Positions 37,897-48,200 of a DNA stretch of 64,000 bases are shown here, piece by piece. This DNA comes from Vicinamibacterales bacterium (GTDB lineage Bacteria > Acidobacteriota > Vicinamibacteria > Vicinamibacterales > UBA2999). The stretch spans positions 62,001 to 126,000 of the forward strand of contig JAUXWO010000051.1 of assembly GCA_030680175.1 (NCBI GenBank). The letters run 5' to 3'. The notes below the pieces were generated by a model. It did not search any database. It was given only the letters and a program-made list of their open reading frames with translations, and was not told the DNA's origin. Position 1 is the stretch's first letter. Every line of letters begins with the position of its first letter. A program made the position numbers and the translations under genes.

Positions 37897-39351
37897 TCAG
37901 CCGGCCACCGGCAGCGTGACCGTGAATGTGGTCCCGGCCCGCGGCACCGACTCGACCGTGATCTCGCCCTGGTGCAACTGGATCGTGCGAAACACCATCG
38001 ACAGGCCGATCCCCGAGCCCCGGGGCTTGGTGGTGTAGTAGAGGTCGAAGACGCGCCCGAGTTGCTCGGGCGTCATCCCGGCGCCGGTGTCGGTCAGGCG
38101 CACCTCGACGCGGCCGTCGTGAGCGACCCGGCTCTGCACCTCGAACCGCCCGCCCTCGGGCATCGCCTGGACGGCGTTCACGGCCAGGTTGAAGAGCGCC
38201 TGGCGCAGCATGCCCGCGTCGGCCTCGACCGGCGGCAGGTCCGGGTCCGCGCTCGCGCGAAGCGCCACGCCGGCCGCATCGGCCTCGGGCCGCACCATCT
38301 TGAACACCTCGCCCACGAGGCCTCCGATGTCGACCGGACCGAGCTGCAGATCCTCCGGACGCGCGAATTTCAGGAACCCCTGGATCACCTCGTCGAGCCT
38401 GGCGATCTCGGTGCCGATCACGTCGAGGTGCGCGGTGATCGCCTCGGACGCGGCCCCCTGCGCGAGCTTCTGGCGGACGAGCTCGAGGTGAATCGTCATC
38501 GCGTTGAGCGGATTCTTCACCTCGTGCGCGACGCCCGCGGTGAGCCGTCCGAGCGCGGCCACGCGCTGCGACATCGCGACCAGCTGCGCCCGGCGCGCCT
38601 CGCTCTGCGCCGGCAGCGCGCGCAACTGCGCACTGACGGCGTCGAACACGCTGCCGAGCTCCGGCACGCCGGCCTCCCGCAGGTCCAGCGTCACGCCCAG
38701 TTCGCCGCGGCCGAGCCGCGTCAGGCCGCTGCTGATCACGTGAATGGGACGCAGCACGACGCGCGCGAGCACGAGCGCCCCGGCCACCGCCACGATCAGC
38801 GCGATGACGGCCGTGCCGAGCGCCGGCGCCAGCGCCTCGTCCATCTCCTCACGGACGAGCAGCGTGGACACCCCCACGCGGATCTCGCCGAAGGCTTCGT
38901 CGCCGAGGAGCATGGGCGCGCGATGCTCGAGCGTCCGTCCATCGCCGCGATAGACCTCCCGCAACGGCGCGAGCCAGCCCGCCGACAACAGGACCTCGAG
39001 GTCGCCGCTGTCCGGCAGCCGCTCCCCGACCCGCGCCGGGTCACTGTGCGCCACGATGAAGCCCTGCGGATCCACGATGGCCGCGAAGGTGACGTTCTGG
39101 CCGTAGATGGCGGAGGCGAGGATGGCGCGCACGCCGGGGTCCTGGCGCAGCGACGCATAGGCCGTGTCGCGCGCCGTCACGACCTCGTAGGCGCGGTGGT
39201 AGACGGCGCTCGCGAGCAGTTCGCCCCGGGCGCGGCTCTCGATGAGCGCCACGCGCGCCAGCGTCGTGACGTGGATGACGCTGAGCCCCACGACCACCAT
39301 CGCCACGAGCGAGGTCACCCCGAGGATCTGCTTCTGGCGGATGGAGAACAT
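37897..39351 (-). CDS. Sensor histidine kinase (HAMP, HisKA, HATPase)
   Basis: A 484-residue membrane kinase. TM1 is at about 8-30, followed by a periplasmic sensor region (31-170) with a PAS/CACHE-like strand pattern (FAAIVDPQGFIVAHSDP). TM2 is at about 178-200 and HAMP at about 200-255. The phospho-acceptor His lies in GVAHEVKNPLNAM (about 275-287). HATPase boxes are the N-box NLAVNAVQA, G1 DTGAGM and G2 GSGIGLSM. It resembles NtrB/ZraS-type kinases that partner NtrC-type regulators; that partner ends 12 bp upstream. Signal unknown. Confidence 0.93.
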   Translation of the reverse strand: MFSIRQKQILGVTSLVAMVVVGLSVIHVTTLARVALIESRARGELLASAVYHRAYEVVTARDTAYASLRQDPGVRAILASAIYGQNVTFAAIVDPQGFIVAHSDPARVGERLPDSGDLEVLLSAGWLAPLREVYRGDGRTLEHRAPMLLGDEAFGEIRVGVSTLLVREEMDEALAPALGTAVIALIVAVAGALVLARVVLRPIHVISSGLTRLGRGELGVTLDLREAGVPELGSVFDAVSAQLRALPAQSEARRAQLVAMSQRVAALGRLTAGVAHEVKNPLNAMTIHLELVRQKLAQGAASEAITAHLDVIGTEIARLDEVIQGFLKFARPEDLQLGPVDIGGLVGEVFKMVRPEADAAGVALRASADPDLPPVEADAGMLRQALFNLAVNAVQAMPEGGRFEVQSRVAHDGRVEVRLTDTGAGMTPEQLGRVFDLYYTTKPRGSGIGLSMVFRTIQLHQGEITVESVPRAGTTFTVTLPVAG

Positions 39352-39363
39352 CAGCGCGCCGGG

Positions 39364-40752
39364 CTAGCGGCCTTCCTCTTTCATCTTGTTCAGCTTGTTG
39401 TGCAGCGTCTTCAGGCTGATGCCGAGCGTCTCGGCGGCGCGCGTCTTGTTGCCGCCGGCGGCCTCGAGCGTCGCCACGATCAACTGCTCTTCCATCTCCC
39501 GCACCGTCATGCCGGGCTGGAGGCCCGGCGCCGCCGCCGGCGCCCCCGGCGCCGGGGCGGGCGCCGCGAAGACGGGCAGGTGATCCGGCTGGAGGAACTC
39601 GCCGCGCGAGAGAATCACCGCCCGCTCGACGACGTTGCGCAGTTCGCGCACGTTGCCGGGCCAGTGGTGGCGCTCGAGCCGGCGCATCGCCTCCGGCGCC
39701 ACGGCCTTCACCGCACGGCCGTCCCGCTGGTTGAACTCGTCGAGAAACGTCTGCACGAGGAGCGGCAGGTCGTCGAGCCGATCGCGCAGCGGCGGCAGCG
39801 CCAGCGTGAAGACGTTCAGGCGGTAATAGAGATCCTCGCGCAGCGACCCGTCGCGGACGGCCTCGAGCGGATCCCGGTTGGTGGCGGCGAGGATGCGGAC
39901 GTCCACCGCCTGCTCGGTGCGCCCGCCGAGGCGGCGGAACCGGCGCTCCTGCAGCACGCGCAGCAGCTTCACCTGCGTGGTGGCCTGCATCTCGGCGATC
40001 TCGTCGAGGAAGAGCGTGCCGCGATCGGCCAGCTCGAAGCAGCCCGCGCGGCGCTCGAGCGCGCCGGTGAAAGCGCCCTTCTCGTGGCCGAAGATCTCGC
40101 TTTCGAGCAGGGCTTCGGGAATCGCCGCGCAGTTGATCGCGACAAACGGCTGCGAGGCGCGCGGGCTCAGCTGGTGCAGGGTCTGCGCCACCAGTTCCTT
40201 GCCCGTGCCCGACTCGCCGATGATGAGCACCGAGGCCTGCGTCGGCGCCGCCTGTTCGATCACCTCGTAGATCTGCCGCATCACGCGGCTGGCCCCGACC
40301 AGCCGCCCGAAGCGGCCCTCTTCGCGCAGCCGCCGGCGCAGCGTCGAGTTCTCGCGGCGCGCGGCCTCGAGTTCGGCGAGCCGCTCGAGCAGGTGGCGCA
40401 GCCGCTGTGGATCGACGGGCTTGGTCAGGTAGTCTTCGGCCCCGCGCTTGAGCGCATCCACCGCCGTCTCGACGCTGCCCTGTGCCGTGAGCAGGACCAC
40501 CTTGATGTGCGCGGTCTCGCCCGCGAGGGCCTCGAGCAGTTCGAGGCCGGTCATCCGGGGCATCACCATGTCCGTCACGATGATGGACGGGCGGAACGAG
40601 GCCACCTTCGCCAGCCCCTCGCGGCCGTCCTCGGCCGCCTCCACGGTGAACCCCCAGGCACTGACGAGCTCGGTCAGCCCCAGCCGCGCCGACCGGTCGT
40701 CCTCGACAATCAGCACGCGCGTCGCGCTGTTGGCCTTGGTGGTTTGTGTCAC
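39364..40752 (-). CDS. NtrC-family sigma54-dependent response regulator
   Basis: A 462-residue regulator. The receiver domain (residues 10-120) has the phospho-acceptor Asp in [11 protein letters not shown] (about 57) and Lys in TKPVD (about 107). The AAA+ domain (about 145-380) has Walker A GESGTGKE, the sigma54-contact GAFTGA loop (HEKGAFTGA, intact) and Walker [12 protein letters not shown]. The Fis-type HTH is at the end ([20 protein letters not shown]). GTG 40752 is the likely start, since no ATG fits ahead of the receiver domain. It should activate sigma54 promoters on phosphorylation by the adjacent kinase. No sigma54 promoter was found in the window. Confidence 0.93.
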   Translation of the reverse strand: MTQTTKANSATRVLIVEDDRSARLGLTELVSAWGFTVEAAEDGREGLAKVASFRPSIIVTDMVMPRMTGLELLEALAGETAHIKVVLLTAQGSVETAVDALKRGAEDYLTKPVDPQRLRHLLERLAELEAARRENSTLRRRLREEGRFGRLVGASRVMRQIYEVIEQAAPTQASVLIIGESGTGKELVAQTLHQLSPRASQPFVAINCAAIPEALLESEIFGHEKGAFTGALERRAGCFELADRGTLFLDEIAEMQATTQVKLLRVLQERRFRRLGGRTEQAVDVRILAATNRDPLEAVRDGSLREDLYYRLNVFTLALPPLRDRLDDLPLLVQTFLDEFNQRDGRAVKAVAPEAMRRLERHHWPGNVRELRNVVERAVILSRGEFLQPDHLPVFAAPAPAPGAPAAAPGLQPGMTVREMEEQLIVATLEAAGGNKTRAAETLGISLKTLHNKLNKMKEEGR

Positions 40753-40789
40753 GATGGGAGTGTACCATCGCCGAATCGGCACCCCCCGC

Positions 40790-41551
40790 ATGACGAGTCC
40801 CGACACGCCGGCCGACGCGGCCGCCCCTCCGCCGCCGCCCGGCACGCCGTCCCCGGGGCCCCCGTCCGCCCGCGTGGCGCTGGCGGAGGTGGTGCTCTGC
40901 TCGGGGTTCCCGACGCAGCTGGCGATCGCGGGCGTGCTCCGGCTCGGCGGGCTCACCGCCACCGACGAGGCCGGCCGGCTGTCGCCGGCCTTCCTCTTCA
41001 CGCTCTCGCTGGCCGACTCCGTGCTGCTGCTCGGGCTGATCCTGCTCTGCCTGCGCGCGCACGGCGAACGCGCCCGCGATGTGTTCCTCGGATCGCGCCC
41101 GGTCTGGCGCGAAGCGCTCGTCGGCGTGGCCCTCGCCCCGCTGCTCCTTACCGCGACCCTCACGCTGCTGCTCGTGCTGCGCCGCGTGGTGCCGGCCCTG
41201 CACAACGTGCCGGACAATCCGCTCGGCGCGCTGGCCGATTCGCCCGCGGCGGTGGCGCTCTTCCTGATCGTGGTGCTGGTGGCTGGTGGCCTGCGCGAGG
41301 AACTGCAACGCGCGTTCCTGCTGCACCGCTTCGAGCAGCGGCTGGGCGGCGCCTGGATGGGGCTCGTCGTGACGAGCGTGGCGTTCGGCCTTGGCCACAC
41401 CCTGCAGGGCCGGGACGCGGCGATCGCCACGGGGGTCCTCGGCTTCGTCTGGGGCCTGCTCTACCTCGCCCGCCGCAGCAGCATCGCCCCCATCGTCAGC
41501 CACGCCCTGTTCAACAGCGCGGAGCTGCTGCGCGCCGTGCTCATGCGGTAG
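40790..41551 (+). CDS. CPBP-family intramembrane metalloprotease
   Basis: A 253-residue membrane protein of the CAAX-prenyl-protease-2-like (Abi/CPBP) family. After a Pro-rich N-terminus it has about seven hydrophobic segments. The motifs are EELQRAFLLHRFEQ (EExxxR type, about 164-177), FGLGHTLQG (about 195-203) and HALFN (about 238-242), giving the Glu and His residues of the active site. Members process prenylated or bacteriocin-immunity related substrates; the target here is unknown. It is divergent from the response regulator (37 bp gap). ATG 40790 was chosen; ATG 40754 in frame is possible. Confidence 0.88.
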   Translation: MTSPDTPADAAAPPPPPGTPSPGPPSARVALAEVVLCSGFPTQLAIAGVLRLGGLTATDEAGRLSPAFLFTLSLADSVLLLGLILLCLRAHGERARDVFLGSRPVWREALVGVALAPLLLTATLTLLLVLRRVVPALHNVPDNPLGALADSPAAVALFLIVVLVAGGLREELQRAFLLHRFEQRLGGAWMGLVVTSVAFGLGHTLQGRDAAIATGVLGFVWGLLYLARRSSIAPIVSHALFNSAELLRAVLMR

Positions 41552-41561
41552 CGGGACACGG

Positions 41562-41659
41562 GTGGAGTGCCTCGACGGCAGAGGTGCTACCAGCGCCTCT
41601 GCTCAGACGCGATGCTGCGGGCCGGGCGGCCCGCAAGTAGATCGTCGACGACACTCCAC
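41562..41659. other. 98-nt multi-branched inverted-repeat element between convergent genes
   Basis: The outer stem is GTGGAGTG (41562-41569) with CACTCCAC (41652-41659), continuing as TCGACG with CGTCGA. Inside are two hairpins: GCAGAGG/CCTCTGC (41578-41602) and TGCGGGCC/GGCCCGCA (41616-41635, loop GGGC). It sits between the CPBP stop and the SurA-like stop, and its right end includes the first base of that stop. It is a candidate bidirectional terminator, structured RNA or remnant of a mobile repeat. Confidence 0.6.
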
Positions 41660-44600
41660 TAGGGGCGCTGGTAGAGCGCCACGATCTCGGTGCGACGGCG
41701 CAGCCCCTCGACCCAGTCGGCGATCAGCTCGCGCCGGCGTTCGCCGGCCAGCCGCGCCCGCACGAGCGGCGCAATCTCCTCGAAGGGCAGGCCGCTCGAC
41801 TCGAACTCCTCGCGATGCGCGCTGTAGTAGGCGCCGATGTCCTGATCGGTGGGCACGCCCGCCGCGGCAAACCGCTGCTCCAGGTAACTCGCGATCCGGA
41901 GATCGTCGCGCACCCAGGCGCGCAGCCGCGCGGGCGTGAAGCCCCCGGTCTCGAGCGCGCGCGTCAGGGCGAGCGGCGTCTCGAACCGGTCGCGTACCTC
42001 GGCGAGGCGCGCCTCGATCGCCGCCTCGGACGGCTCGCCCGGCGCGTAGCGCTCCACCTCGCGCAGCATCAGCGTGCGCTCGATCAGCCGCTCGGTCCCG
42101 CGTGCCACGCGGTCCTCGGCGTCCGGCAGGTCGACGAGTCCGAGCGCGGTGACCGCGCGCACGTCCGCCAGGGTGATGATCTGCCCGCCGACGAGCGCCA
42201 GCGTCCGCTCGATGACGACCGGCCCCTGTGCGGACAGGGCCACCCCGAGCAGCAGCGCGCCCACGGTCACGGCGATTTGCGTGTGCATCCGCTTCGCTCT
42301 TCGCTCTTCGCTCTTCGTCATTCGTCTCTCGCTCTTCGTGAGGGGTCTGGCCGAGGGAGATGTGGAATACCACGCGGCGTTCCAGCCCATCACCCACCGT
42401 GCGCCGATCGAGCTTGAAGCCGAGATCGAAGCGCAGCGGTCCGAGCGGCGACCGGTAGCGCAGCCCGACGCCCGCCGCGCCGCGCAGGTCGGCCAGCGCG
42501 ATGTCCCCCGTGCGCTGGAACACGTTGCCGGCGTCGACGAACGTGACGAGGCCCAGGCCCTTCCAGTACGGCGCGCGCACTTCCAGGTTCAGGACGAGAA
42601 GGCCCGCACCGCCGGAGGGGAACCCCTGGGCGTTCAGCGTGGACTCGCTCCCGAGCCGGTCGAGCGGGAACCCGCGCACCGTCGCATCGCCGCCTGCGAA
42701 GAAGCGCTGGCTCGCGGGCAGGTCCTGCACCACGTCCACCTCCGGCTGCCCGTCGGGGCCGAGGATCGGGTTGCCGTTCGTGTCCTCGCGCACCACCGTT
42801 CGCTCGAATCCCCGTGCGAGGCCGACGCGCGCGCCGCCGGCCACCACGAAGCGCGACCCGGGAACGCGACGGTACACGAACCCCTGCAGGAAGCTCTTCG
42901 CGTACCCGACCTCCGACCCGAGCGACCGCACCGCCAACTCGCCGTCCGCGCCGATCACCGTGCCCCGCTGCGGGTCGAGCACGTCGTCGCGCGAGTCGCG
43001 CAGGATCGACCCCGCCACCGTGGACAGCCGCACCTGCGGGAAGATCCGGTCGATCAGCAGCTGGTCCTCCACCAGGATCTTCGTGTCGAACAGGCGTGTC
43101 TGGTCGTAGGCGTAGCGCCCGCTCGCCGTGATCTGCGGCGTCAGCCGCCTGGCGTACTCGGCGCGCATCCCGCGCCGGTTGAAGTTGAAGCTGGATCGAA
43201 TCGCCTGCTCGACAAACGCCGTCACCTGCGCGTCGCCCGTCGTGCCGAACGCGCGGGGCTCGCGGAAGGTGCCGACGACCCGGTACTCGTTGAACCCGTA
43301 CCCGCCCTCGTCGTCCGGGTCCGTCGCGTCGACGCCGGGATCGCGCGGCCGGAGGCTGACGCGCGTGAAGAGGTTCACCGCGCGGTTCTTGCCCCACAGG
43401 TTGCGGCGGCCGATCTCGAAGAAGCCGCGCGGCGCGACGCTGATCCGCTCGCGTGCCACGCCGCTTTCGCGGTCGGGCCGCAGGAGCTGATCGACCTCGA
43501 GCCCGCCGCCGTACGAGATCGTCGTCGCCGGCGCTTCCTCGACCTCGATGAGCAGGTCACGATTGGCGCTCGAGCCGTGCGGCAGCTCCGTAATGCGCAC
43601 CCGCCGGAACAGCCCGAGCGCGCTCAGCCGCTGCTGGCTCTCGAGCAGGGCGTCGTAGCCCAGCGGATCCCCGGGCCCCAGCGTGAGCTCGCGGCGGATG
43701 GTCCCGGCGCTCGTCCGCCGGTTGCCGGTCACGATGATGTGATCGACGATGGTGCGCGGGCCTTCGCGAATCAGGTACCGGAGGGCCACGGCGCCGCCCC
43801 CCTCCGCCACCACCGGGTCCACCTCGATGACCGCGGACTGGAATCCCTCGTTGCGATAGGCGCGTTCGATGGCATCCCGATCCGCCAGGAGCCGCGGCCG
43901 GTAGAACGGCCGCCCCGTGTCGAGACCCACCAGCGGCCGGAGCCGCGCGTCCGGCAGCGCACCGGCCCCCTCGAAGGTGACCCCGCTCACGATCGTCTGC
44001 GGCCCCTCCTCGATCTCGTAGGTCACCGCGACCGGCCGGAACGCCCCGCCCCCCTCCCCGCGGAGCGGACGGACCTGGATGTCGGGCGTGACGGTGGCGC
44101 GGGTGAAGCCCCGCACGCGGTAGAGCTCGGTGAGGGCGGCCGCGACCGTGCTGACACGGGCATCCACGAACGGCTCGCCCGGCTCGAGCACGAGCAGCGG
44201 AGCGAGCTCCTCGCGTGTCAGCGCGCCGTAGCCGGTCACGTCGAGGTCGTCCAGCCGATGCAGGGGGCCGCGGGCCACGATGAACGTCAGCACCAGCTCG
44301 CCATCGCGCTCGTCGCGCGTGTAGGGCGCCTCCGCGCCCCGGTACCCCTCGTTCCGCAGGTACTGCTCGATGCCGCGGCTGGCATCCTCGAGCAGATCCT
44401 CGTCCACCGACCGCTCGCGGCGGATCGGCACGAGGGCGTCCTGGCGGACGCCGGACAGCGGATCACCCGCGAACACGACACGCACGCGGGGCCCGGGATC
44501 CACCAGCAGGGTCAGCGCCACGCCGCGGCCATCCTCGCTCTCGACCACGCGATGCGAGACGTCGGCCTCGTAGTGTCCGCTGGCGCGCAGTTCCTCTTCG

Positions 44601-45289
44601 TGGGCGGCCAGGCGCCTCTCGATCGCCTGCCGGTCGTAGGGGCGGCCGGGTTCGATGGCGAGCCGGACCAGTAACTGCGCCGGTGGGATGGTGCCCGTCC
44701 CCGACACCCTGGCCGCTCGGATCATCGCCTGCGGGCCCGGCTCGATCGTGAACACCGCCGTCACGTCCTCGGGGGCGCGCCCCGGCTCGAGGACCGGCGT
44801 GATCACGGCGGCCGGGTAGCCGCGCTCCCGGTAGAGCGCCGCCAGCGTCTGCGCCATCTCGCCGAGCCGCGCGGCCGAGGGCGCGTCGCCGTGCCGTTCA
44901 TCGAGCGCCGTGCGCAGGTCGCTGGCGCGCAGCTGCAGGGTCCCCCGCAGATCGATCTTCCGGATCCGGCGCACCGGCACCAGCACGTAGCGCAGCGCCA
45001 CGCCCTCGGCGCCGCCGCTGGCCACGACCCGCACGTCCTCGAACCGGCCGAGGCCCACCAGGTGATCGATCGTCTCCCGAATCGCCCGCATCGTCACCGG
45101 CTGGCCGATGCGCGTCTCCACGAGGGCCAGCACGTCAGGCTCGGTGAAGGGACGGCCGGCCACCTCGACCTCGACATCCGAGAGCGGCCGGCCGAGAAAC
45201 GCGGCCGGATCCGCCTGCGCCGCCGCCGGCACGGCGCCGGCCAGCCAGGCCGCGACGGCACACGCGAGGACACACGCGCGGGCCCGCAT
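41603..45289 (-). CDS. Omp85/BamA-like outer-membrane assembly protein with anomalous C-terminal read-through
   Basis: A 1228-codon frame. It has a signal peptide (residues 1-25), then several POTRA domains (repeats of GxPYDRxAIERR and VxxGPxxxVxxVxFxG type, about 27-610). The beta-barrel has the Omp85 motif RGFPLD (in DATVRGFPLD) and ends near residue 982 with VVFHISLGQTP. Normal members stop within a residue or two of this strand, usually after Phe. Here the frame continues for about 246 Arg/Ala-rich codons, reading a heptamer array and then the whole downstream gene in another frame, to a stop at 41603. The functional protein probably ends near 42344. The cause is likely loss of a stop by repeat insertion. 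Start overlaps the TamB-like stop (TGATG). Confidence 0.85.
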   Translation of the reverse strand: MRARACVLACAVAAWLAGAVPAAAQADPAAFLGRPLSDVEVEVAGRPFTEPDVLALVETRIGQPVTMRAIRETIDHLVGLGRFEDVRVVASGGAEGVALRYVLVPVRRIRKIDLRGTLQLRASDLRTALDERHGDAPSAARLGEMAQTLAALYRERGYPAAVITPVLEPGRAPEDVTAVFTIEPGPQAMIRAARVSGTGTIPPAQLLVRLAIEPGRPYDRQAIERRLAAHEEELRASGHYEADVSHRVVESEDGRGVALTLLVDPGPRVRVVFAGDPLSGVRQDALVPIRRERSVDEDLLEDASRGIEQYLRNEGYRGAEAPYTRDERDGELVLTFIVARGPLHRLDDLDVTGYGALTREELAPLLVLEPGEPFVDARVSTVAAALTELYRVRGFTRATVTPDIQVRPLRGEGGGAFRPVAVTYEIEEGPQTIVSGVTFEGAGALPDARLRPLVGLDTGRPFYRPRLLADRDAIERAYRNEGFQSAVIEVDPVVAEGGGAVALRYLIREGPRTIVDHIIVTGNRRTSAGTIRRELTLGPGDPLGYDALLESQQRLSALGLFRRVRITELPHGSSANRDLLIEVEEAPATTISYGGGLEVDQLLRPDRESGVARERISVAPRGFFEIGRRNLWGKNRAVNLFTRVSLRPRDPGVDATDPDDEGGYGFNEYRVVGTFREPRAFGTTGDAQVTAFVEQAIRSSFNFNRRGMRAEYARRLTPQITASGRYAYDQTRLFDTKILVEDQLLIDRIFPQVRLSTVAGSILRDSRDDVLDPQRGTVIGADGELAVRSLGSEVGYAKSFLQGFVYRRVPGSRFVVAGGARVGLARGFERTVVREDTNGNPILGPDGQPEVDVVQDLPASQRFFAGGDATVRGFPLDRLGSESTLNAQGFPSGGAGLLVLNLEVRAPYWKGLGLVTFVDAGNVFQRTGDIALADLRGAAGVGLRYRSPLGPLRFDLGFKLDRRTVGDGLERRVVFHISLGQTPHEERETNDEERRAKSEADAHANRRDRGRAAARGGPVRTGAGRHRADAGARRRADHHPGGRARGHRARTRRPAGRRGPRGTRDRAADRAHADAARGGALRAGRAVRGGDRGAPRRGTRPVRDAARPDARARDRGLHARAAARLGARRSPDRELPGAAVCRGGRAHRSGHRRLLQRASRGVRVERPALRGDCAARAGAAGRRTPARADRRLGRGAAPSHRDRGALPAPLVECRRRSTCGPPGPQHRV
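41659..42288 (-). CDS. SurA N-terminal-domain-like periplasmic protein
   Basis: A 209-residue secreted protein with a signal peptide (1-20, ending LSAQ). An all-helical region (about 24-185) follows the SurA/PpiC N-domain pattern (VVIERTLALVGGQIITLADVRA, then RLIERTLMLREVERY). It has no parvulin PPIase domain, so it is shorter than SurA (~430). It probably acts as a chaperone for the Omp85/TamB cluster in which it is encoded. ATG 42288 was chosen; an in-frame ATG 13 codons upstream begins inside the heptamer array. The whole gene lies within the read-through frame of the upstream Omp85 gene. Confidence 0.75.
   Translation of the reverse strand: MHTQIAVTVGALLLGVALSAQGPVVIERTLALVGGQIITLADVRAVTALGLVDLPDAEDRVARGTERLIERTLMLREVERYAPGEPSEAAIEARLAEVRDRFETPLALTRALETGGFTPARLRAWVRDDLRIASYLEQRFAAAGVPTDQDIGAYYSAHREEFESSGLPFEEIAPLVRARLAGERRRELIADWVEGLRRRTEIVALYQRP
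42291..42338 (-). repeat. Heptanucleotide array, about seven 7-bp units (CTCTTCG)
   Basis: CTCTTCG at 42297, 42304, 42311 and 42332, with variants TCATTCG and TCTCTCG between and a truncated unit at 42291. On the minus strand the core is AGCGAAG. It sits exactly at the junction of the Omp85 barrel end and the SurA-like start, and is followed by AGGGGTCTGG, shared with the long inverted repeat at 25099. Confidence 0.9.
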
Positions 45290-48200
45290 CAGAAGGAGAC
45301 GCGCTTTCTGACCTCGAGCGCGTAGGTCCGGTCCTCGTTCTGCGAGAAGACCCAGGCCAGGCTGTCACTCTGGTCGTACTCGAGCAGGATGATCTCGTCG
45401 CGCGTCGACGACGACAGGCTGCGCGCGTAGGTGAGGAAGAGGCGATCCGACAACCGCTTGCCGATCGTCACCCGCGCCGCCGGATTCACGTTGAGCCGCG
45501 ACGACTGCTGGTAGGGATCGACGAGCAGCGGCGTGATCTGGAAGGTATCGACGCCGAACGTCTGCTCGACGACGCGGCCGACTTCGGCGGAGAGCGCGCC
45601 GGTAAGCGCCCGCGTGGCGCGCGCCTGCAGCAGCTCCTGCTCGCGCTGGTTGGGCGACCGGAGCGAGGCGAGCTCGACGTCGCCACCGGGCACGCTGTCA
45701 CTGAAGAGCAGGGTCAGGATCTCGACCGGCGGCAGCGGCGGATCGGACGTGAACTCCGGCTGCATCCGCTCCGTCGTGCCCGCCATCCGGAGCGTGACGC
45801 GATAGGTCTGCCCCGGCACCCGCACGCGCGTCTCCGCTTCCACGTCGAAGAACGGCTCGATCGCCACCGGGTTCGTGAAGTCGAGGCTCCCCCGCGTGAC
45901 GATGTAGCGCCGGCCCTCGAACCGCGCCTCGCCACGCTCGATCTCCGCGCGGCCGAACAGCAGCGGGCGGTCGTAGGTGCCCCGCAGTTCCAGATCCGCG
46001 CTGGCCACGATGCGCGCCTGGTCGTTCTCGATGCGGAGCGTAGATGGGGCCGTGATCTGCACGTCGTAGCTGAGCGGCACGGTTCCGCCCGGTCCGCCGC
46101 CGACGTCGAGTCCGAGCCCCGCGTCCCCCCCGCCCAGGCTGAACACGTTGCCGGGGGTATCGAAGCCGCGCGTCCAGACGGCGCTGCGCACGAACACGTC
46201 GCCGCCGAGCACGAGGCCGTCGGGCGGCCCCTGCAGCGACAGGGTCGCGTCGATCAGCGAGCGCATGCCCTCGGGGAAGCGAAGCCGCATCTGCTCGCCC
46301 GTGGCGGTCACATCGAACTCGCCGAGCGCCAGGCCGTTCAGGCCGATGCGGCCGCCGAACCGGATGTCGCCGCCGGCGAGCCGCGCCGTGATGCCGTCGA
46401 GCCGGATGCCGGTCGTGTTGAACGTGACGATCCCGTTGACGGCCTCGAGCGCGTGCGGCGCCGAGAAGTGGCGCACGCGGCCGTCGGTGATGAGCGCGGT
46501 CCCCGACACCAGCGGCCGCGCCATCGGGCCGTCGATGCGCGCCGCCACCTCGGTGCGGCCCGCGCTGCGCACGTCGCGCACGAGCCCCTGCAGCACCGCG
46601 AAGTTGGCATCGCCGTTGGCCGTGAGCGACACGGTCTCGTTGACGAGGTCGACCGTCCCGACGAGGTCGAGCTCCGTCTGGTCGCCCACGAGCCGCAGCG
46701 CGTTCACTTCGATCACCTGGCGGTCCATCGCCACCTGGATGGGGCTCGCGTTCCGCAGCTGGTAGTCGAAGAACCGGAGATCCAGCTGTTCGATGGTGGT
46801 GTCGACCCTCAGTGCATCGAAGTTGTAGAGTTCGCCGGTGACCCGGATCGTCCCGCTGCCGACGGCCGTCGTGTACGGCGACAGGTCCGGGCGGAACGCG
46901 AGCGCGCGCACATAGGGATCGAGCGACGTGTCGGTCACGCGGAACGACATCTCGGCGTCGCCTTCATCGGTCAGCGCCAGCCGTCCGGTGCCCGAGACGG
47001 CGAGCCGCGGCGACGCGGCCTCGACCTCGAACGTGAGGAGGATGTTCCGCACGGCCAGGCGCGCGGTCACCTGGCCGATGCCTTCATCGTTGACGAACAC
47101 GTCGCGCGCGGTGACGCGCACGTCGTAGCGCGGCTCCTCGAAGACGCCGCTCCCGCTCGCCGAGAAGTCCACGAGCCCCGTGAACACCGGCCCGTCCGGA
47201 AACGTCGCGATGTAGAGGGTCTCCAGCGCCAGCCGCCGCCCATCCGCATTGAAGGAGTAGGCGCCGTTCCAGCCAACCCACGCCGCGCCCGTGATCACCC
47301 CGCCGCCCTTGAGCGCCTCGATGCCGTCAAGACGGACGCCCGTCCCCTCGAAGCGGAGGCTGGCCGACGCCGTCGCGAACGGCTCGTCGTACGCCACGCC
47401 GCGATCGATCGTGACGCGGCCGAAGCCGTACGGCCCCTCGTACGGGCCGTAGATGTGAATGTCGCCGGAGACGGCGCCCGTAATCGGGTAGTCCTCCAGA
47501 TCGAAGGACTGCTGGAAGTCGCCGATCGGACGTTCTTCCACCCGGATGCGCGCGTCGATCTCCTCGCCGCCGTCCCGGCGTGGATAGCCGAGCGCGAACT
47601 GCCCGTCGATGAACATGCGCGAGTGGTCACGTTCGACCACGACGCCCGTCACGATCGCGTAGAGGTTCTCGATGACGCTCTCGCCGCGCACCCGCCCCCA
47701 CGTCACGTCCCAGGCGCGCATCTCGCGGCCGTCGAACGTGCCTTCGATACGGGGGTCGCTGAACGCGCCGATCAGCACGCCGGTGAACTCGCCCACGCCG
47801 TCCACCGCGACGGCGTTGGTCGCCGACCCGAACATCGTCATGATGCCGGCCAGGAAGCGATGGCTCTCCTGCCAGTCGGCGCTCGTGACGTGGAACGGCA
47901 TCCGGCTGCGCTCACCCCACCCCGTCACGCCCTCGTACGCGATGTAGGTCTCGGGCGTCGCGATGTGGCCGGGCTCGAAGACAATCTGCTCAGGGTCGTA
48001 CCGGTAGCGCGCCTCGCCGCCGAGGGCGACCGGGGCCAGCGGCCGGTGCGCGCTGAAGGGCCCCCACTGCTCGGCCCGCTGCTGCGCGCGGATGTCCGCA
48101 TCGGCGGGCAGCGTCCGGCCCAGCACGGGCCGGTCCGCCGGCGGCGTCACGACGACCTCGCCCTCCCCCGTCAGCGCATCGAACGCGCCAAGCGGCCACT

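Noticed and set aside
37840-41640. A 1266-codon open frame antisense to the two-component system
   Set aside because: The kinase and NtrC-type regulator on the other strand explain the region. Only its last third overlaps the real CPBP gene, in a different frame.
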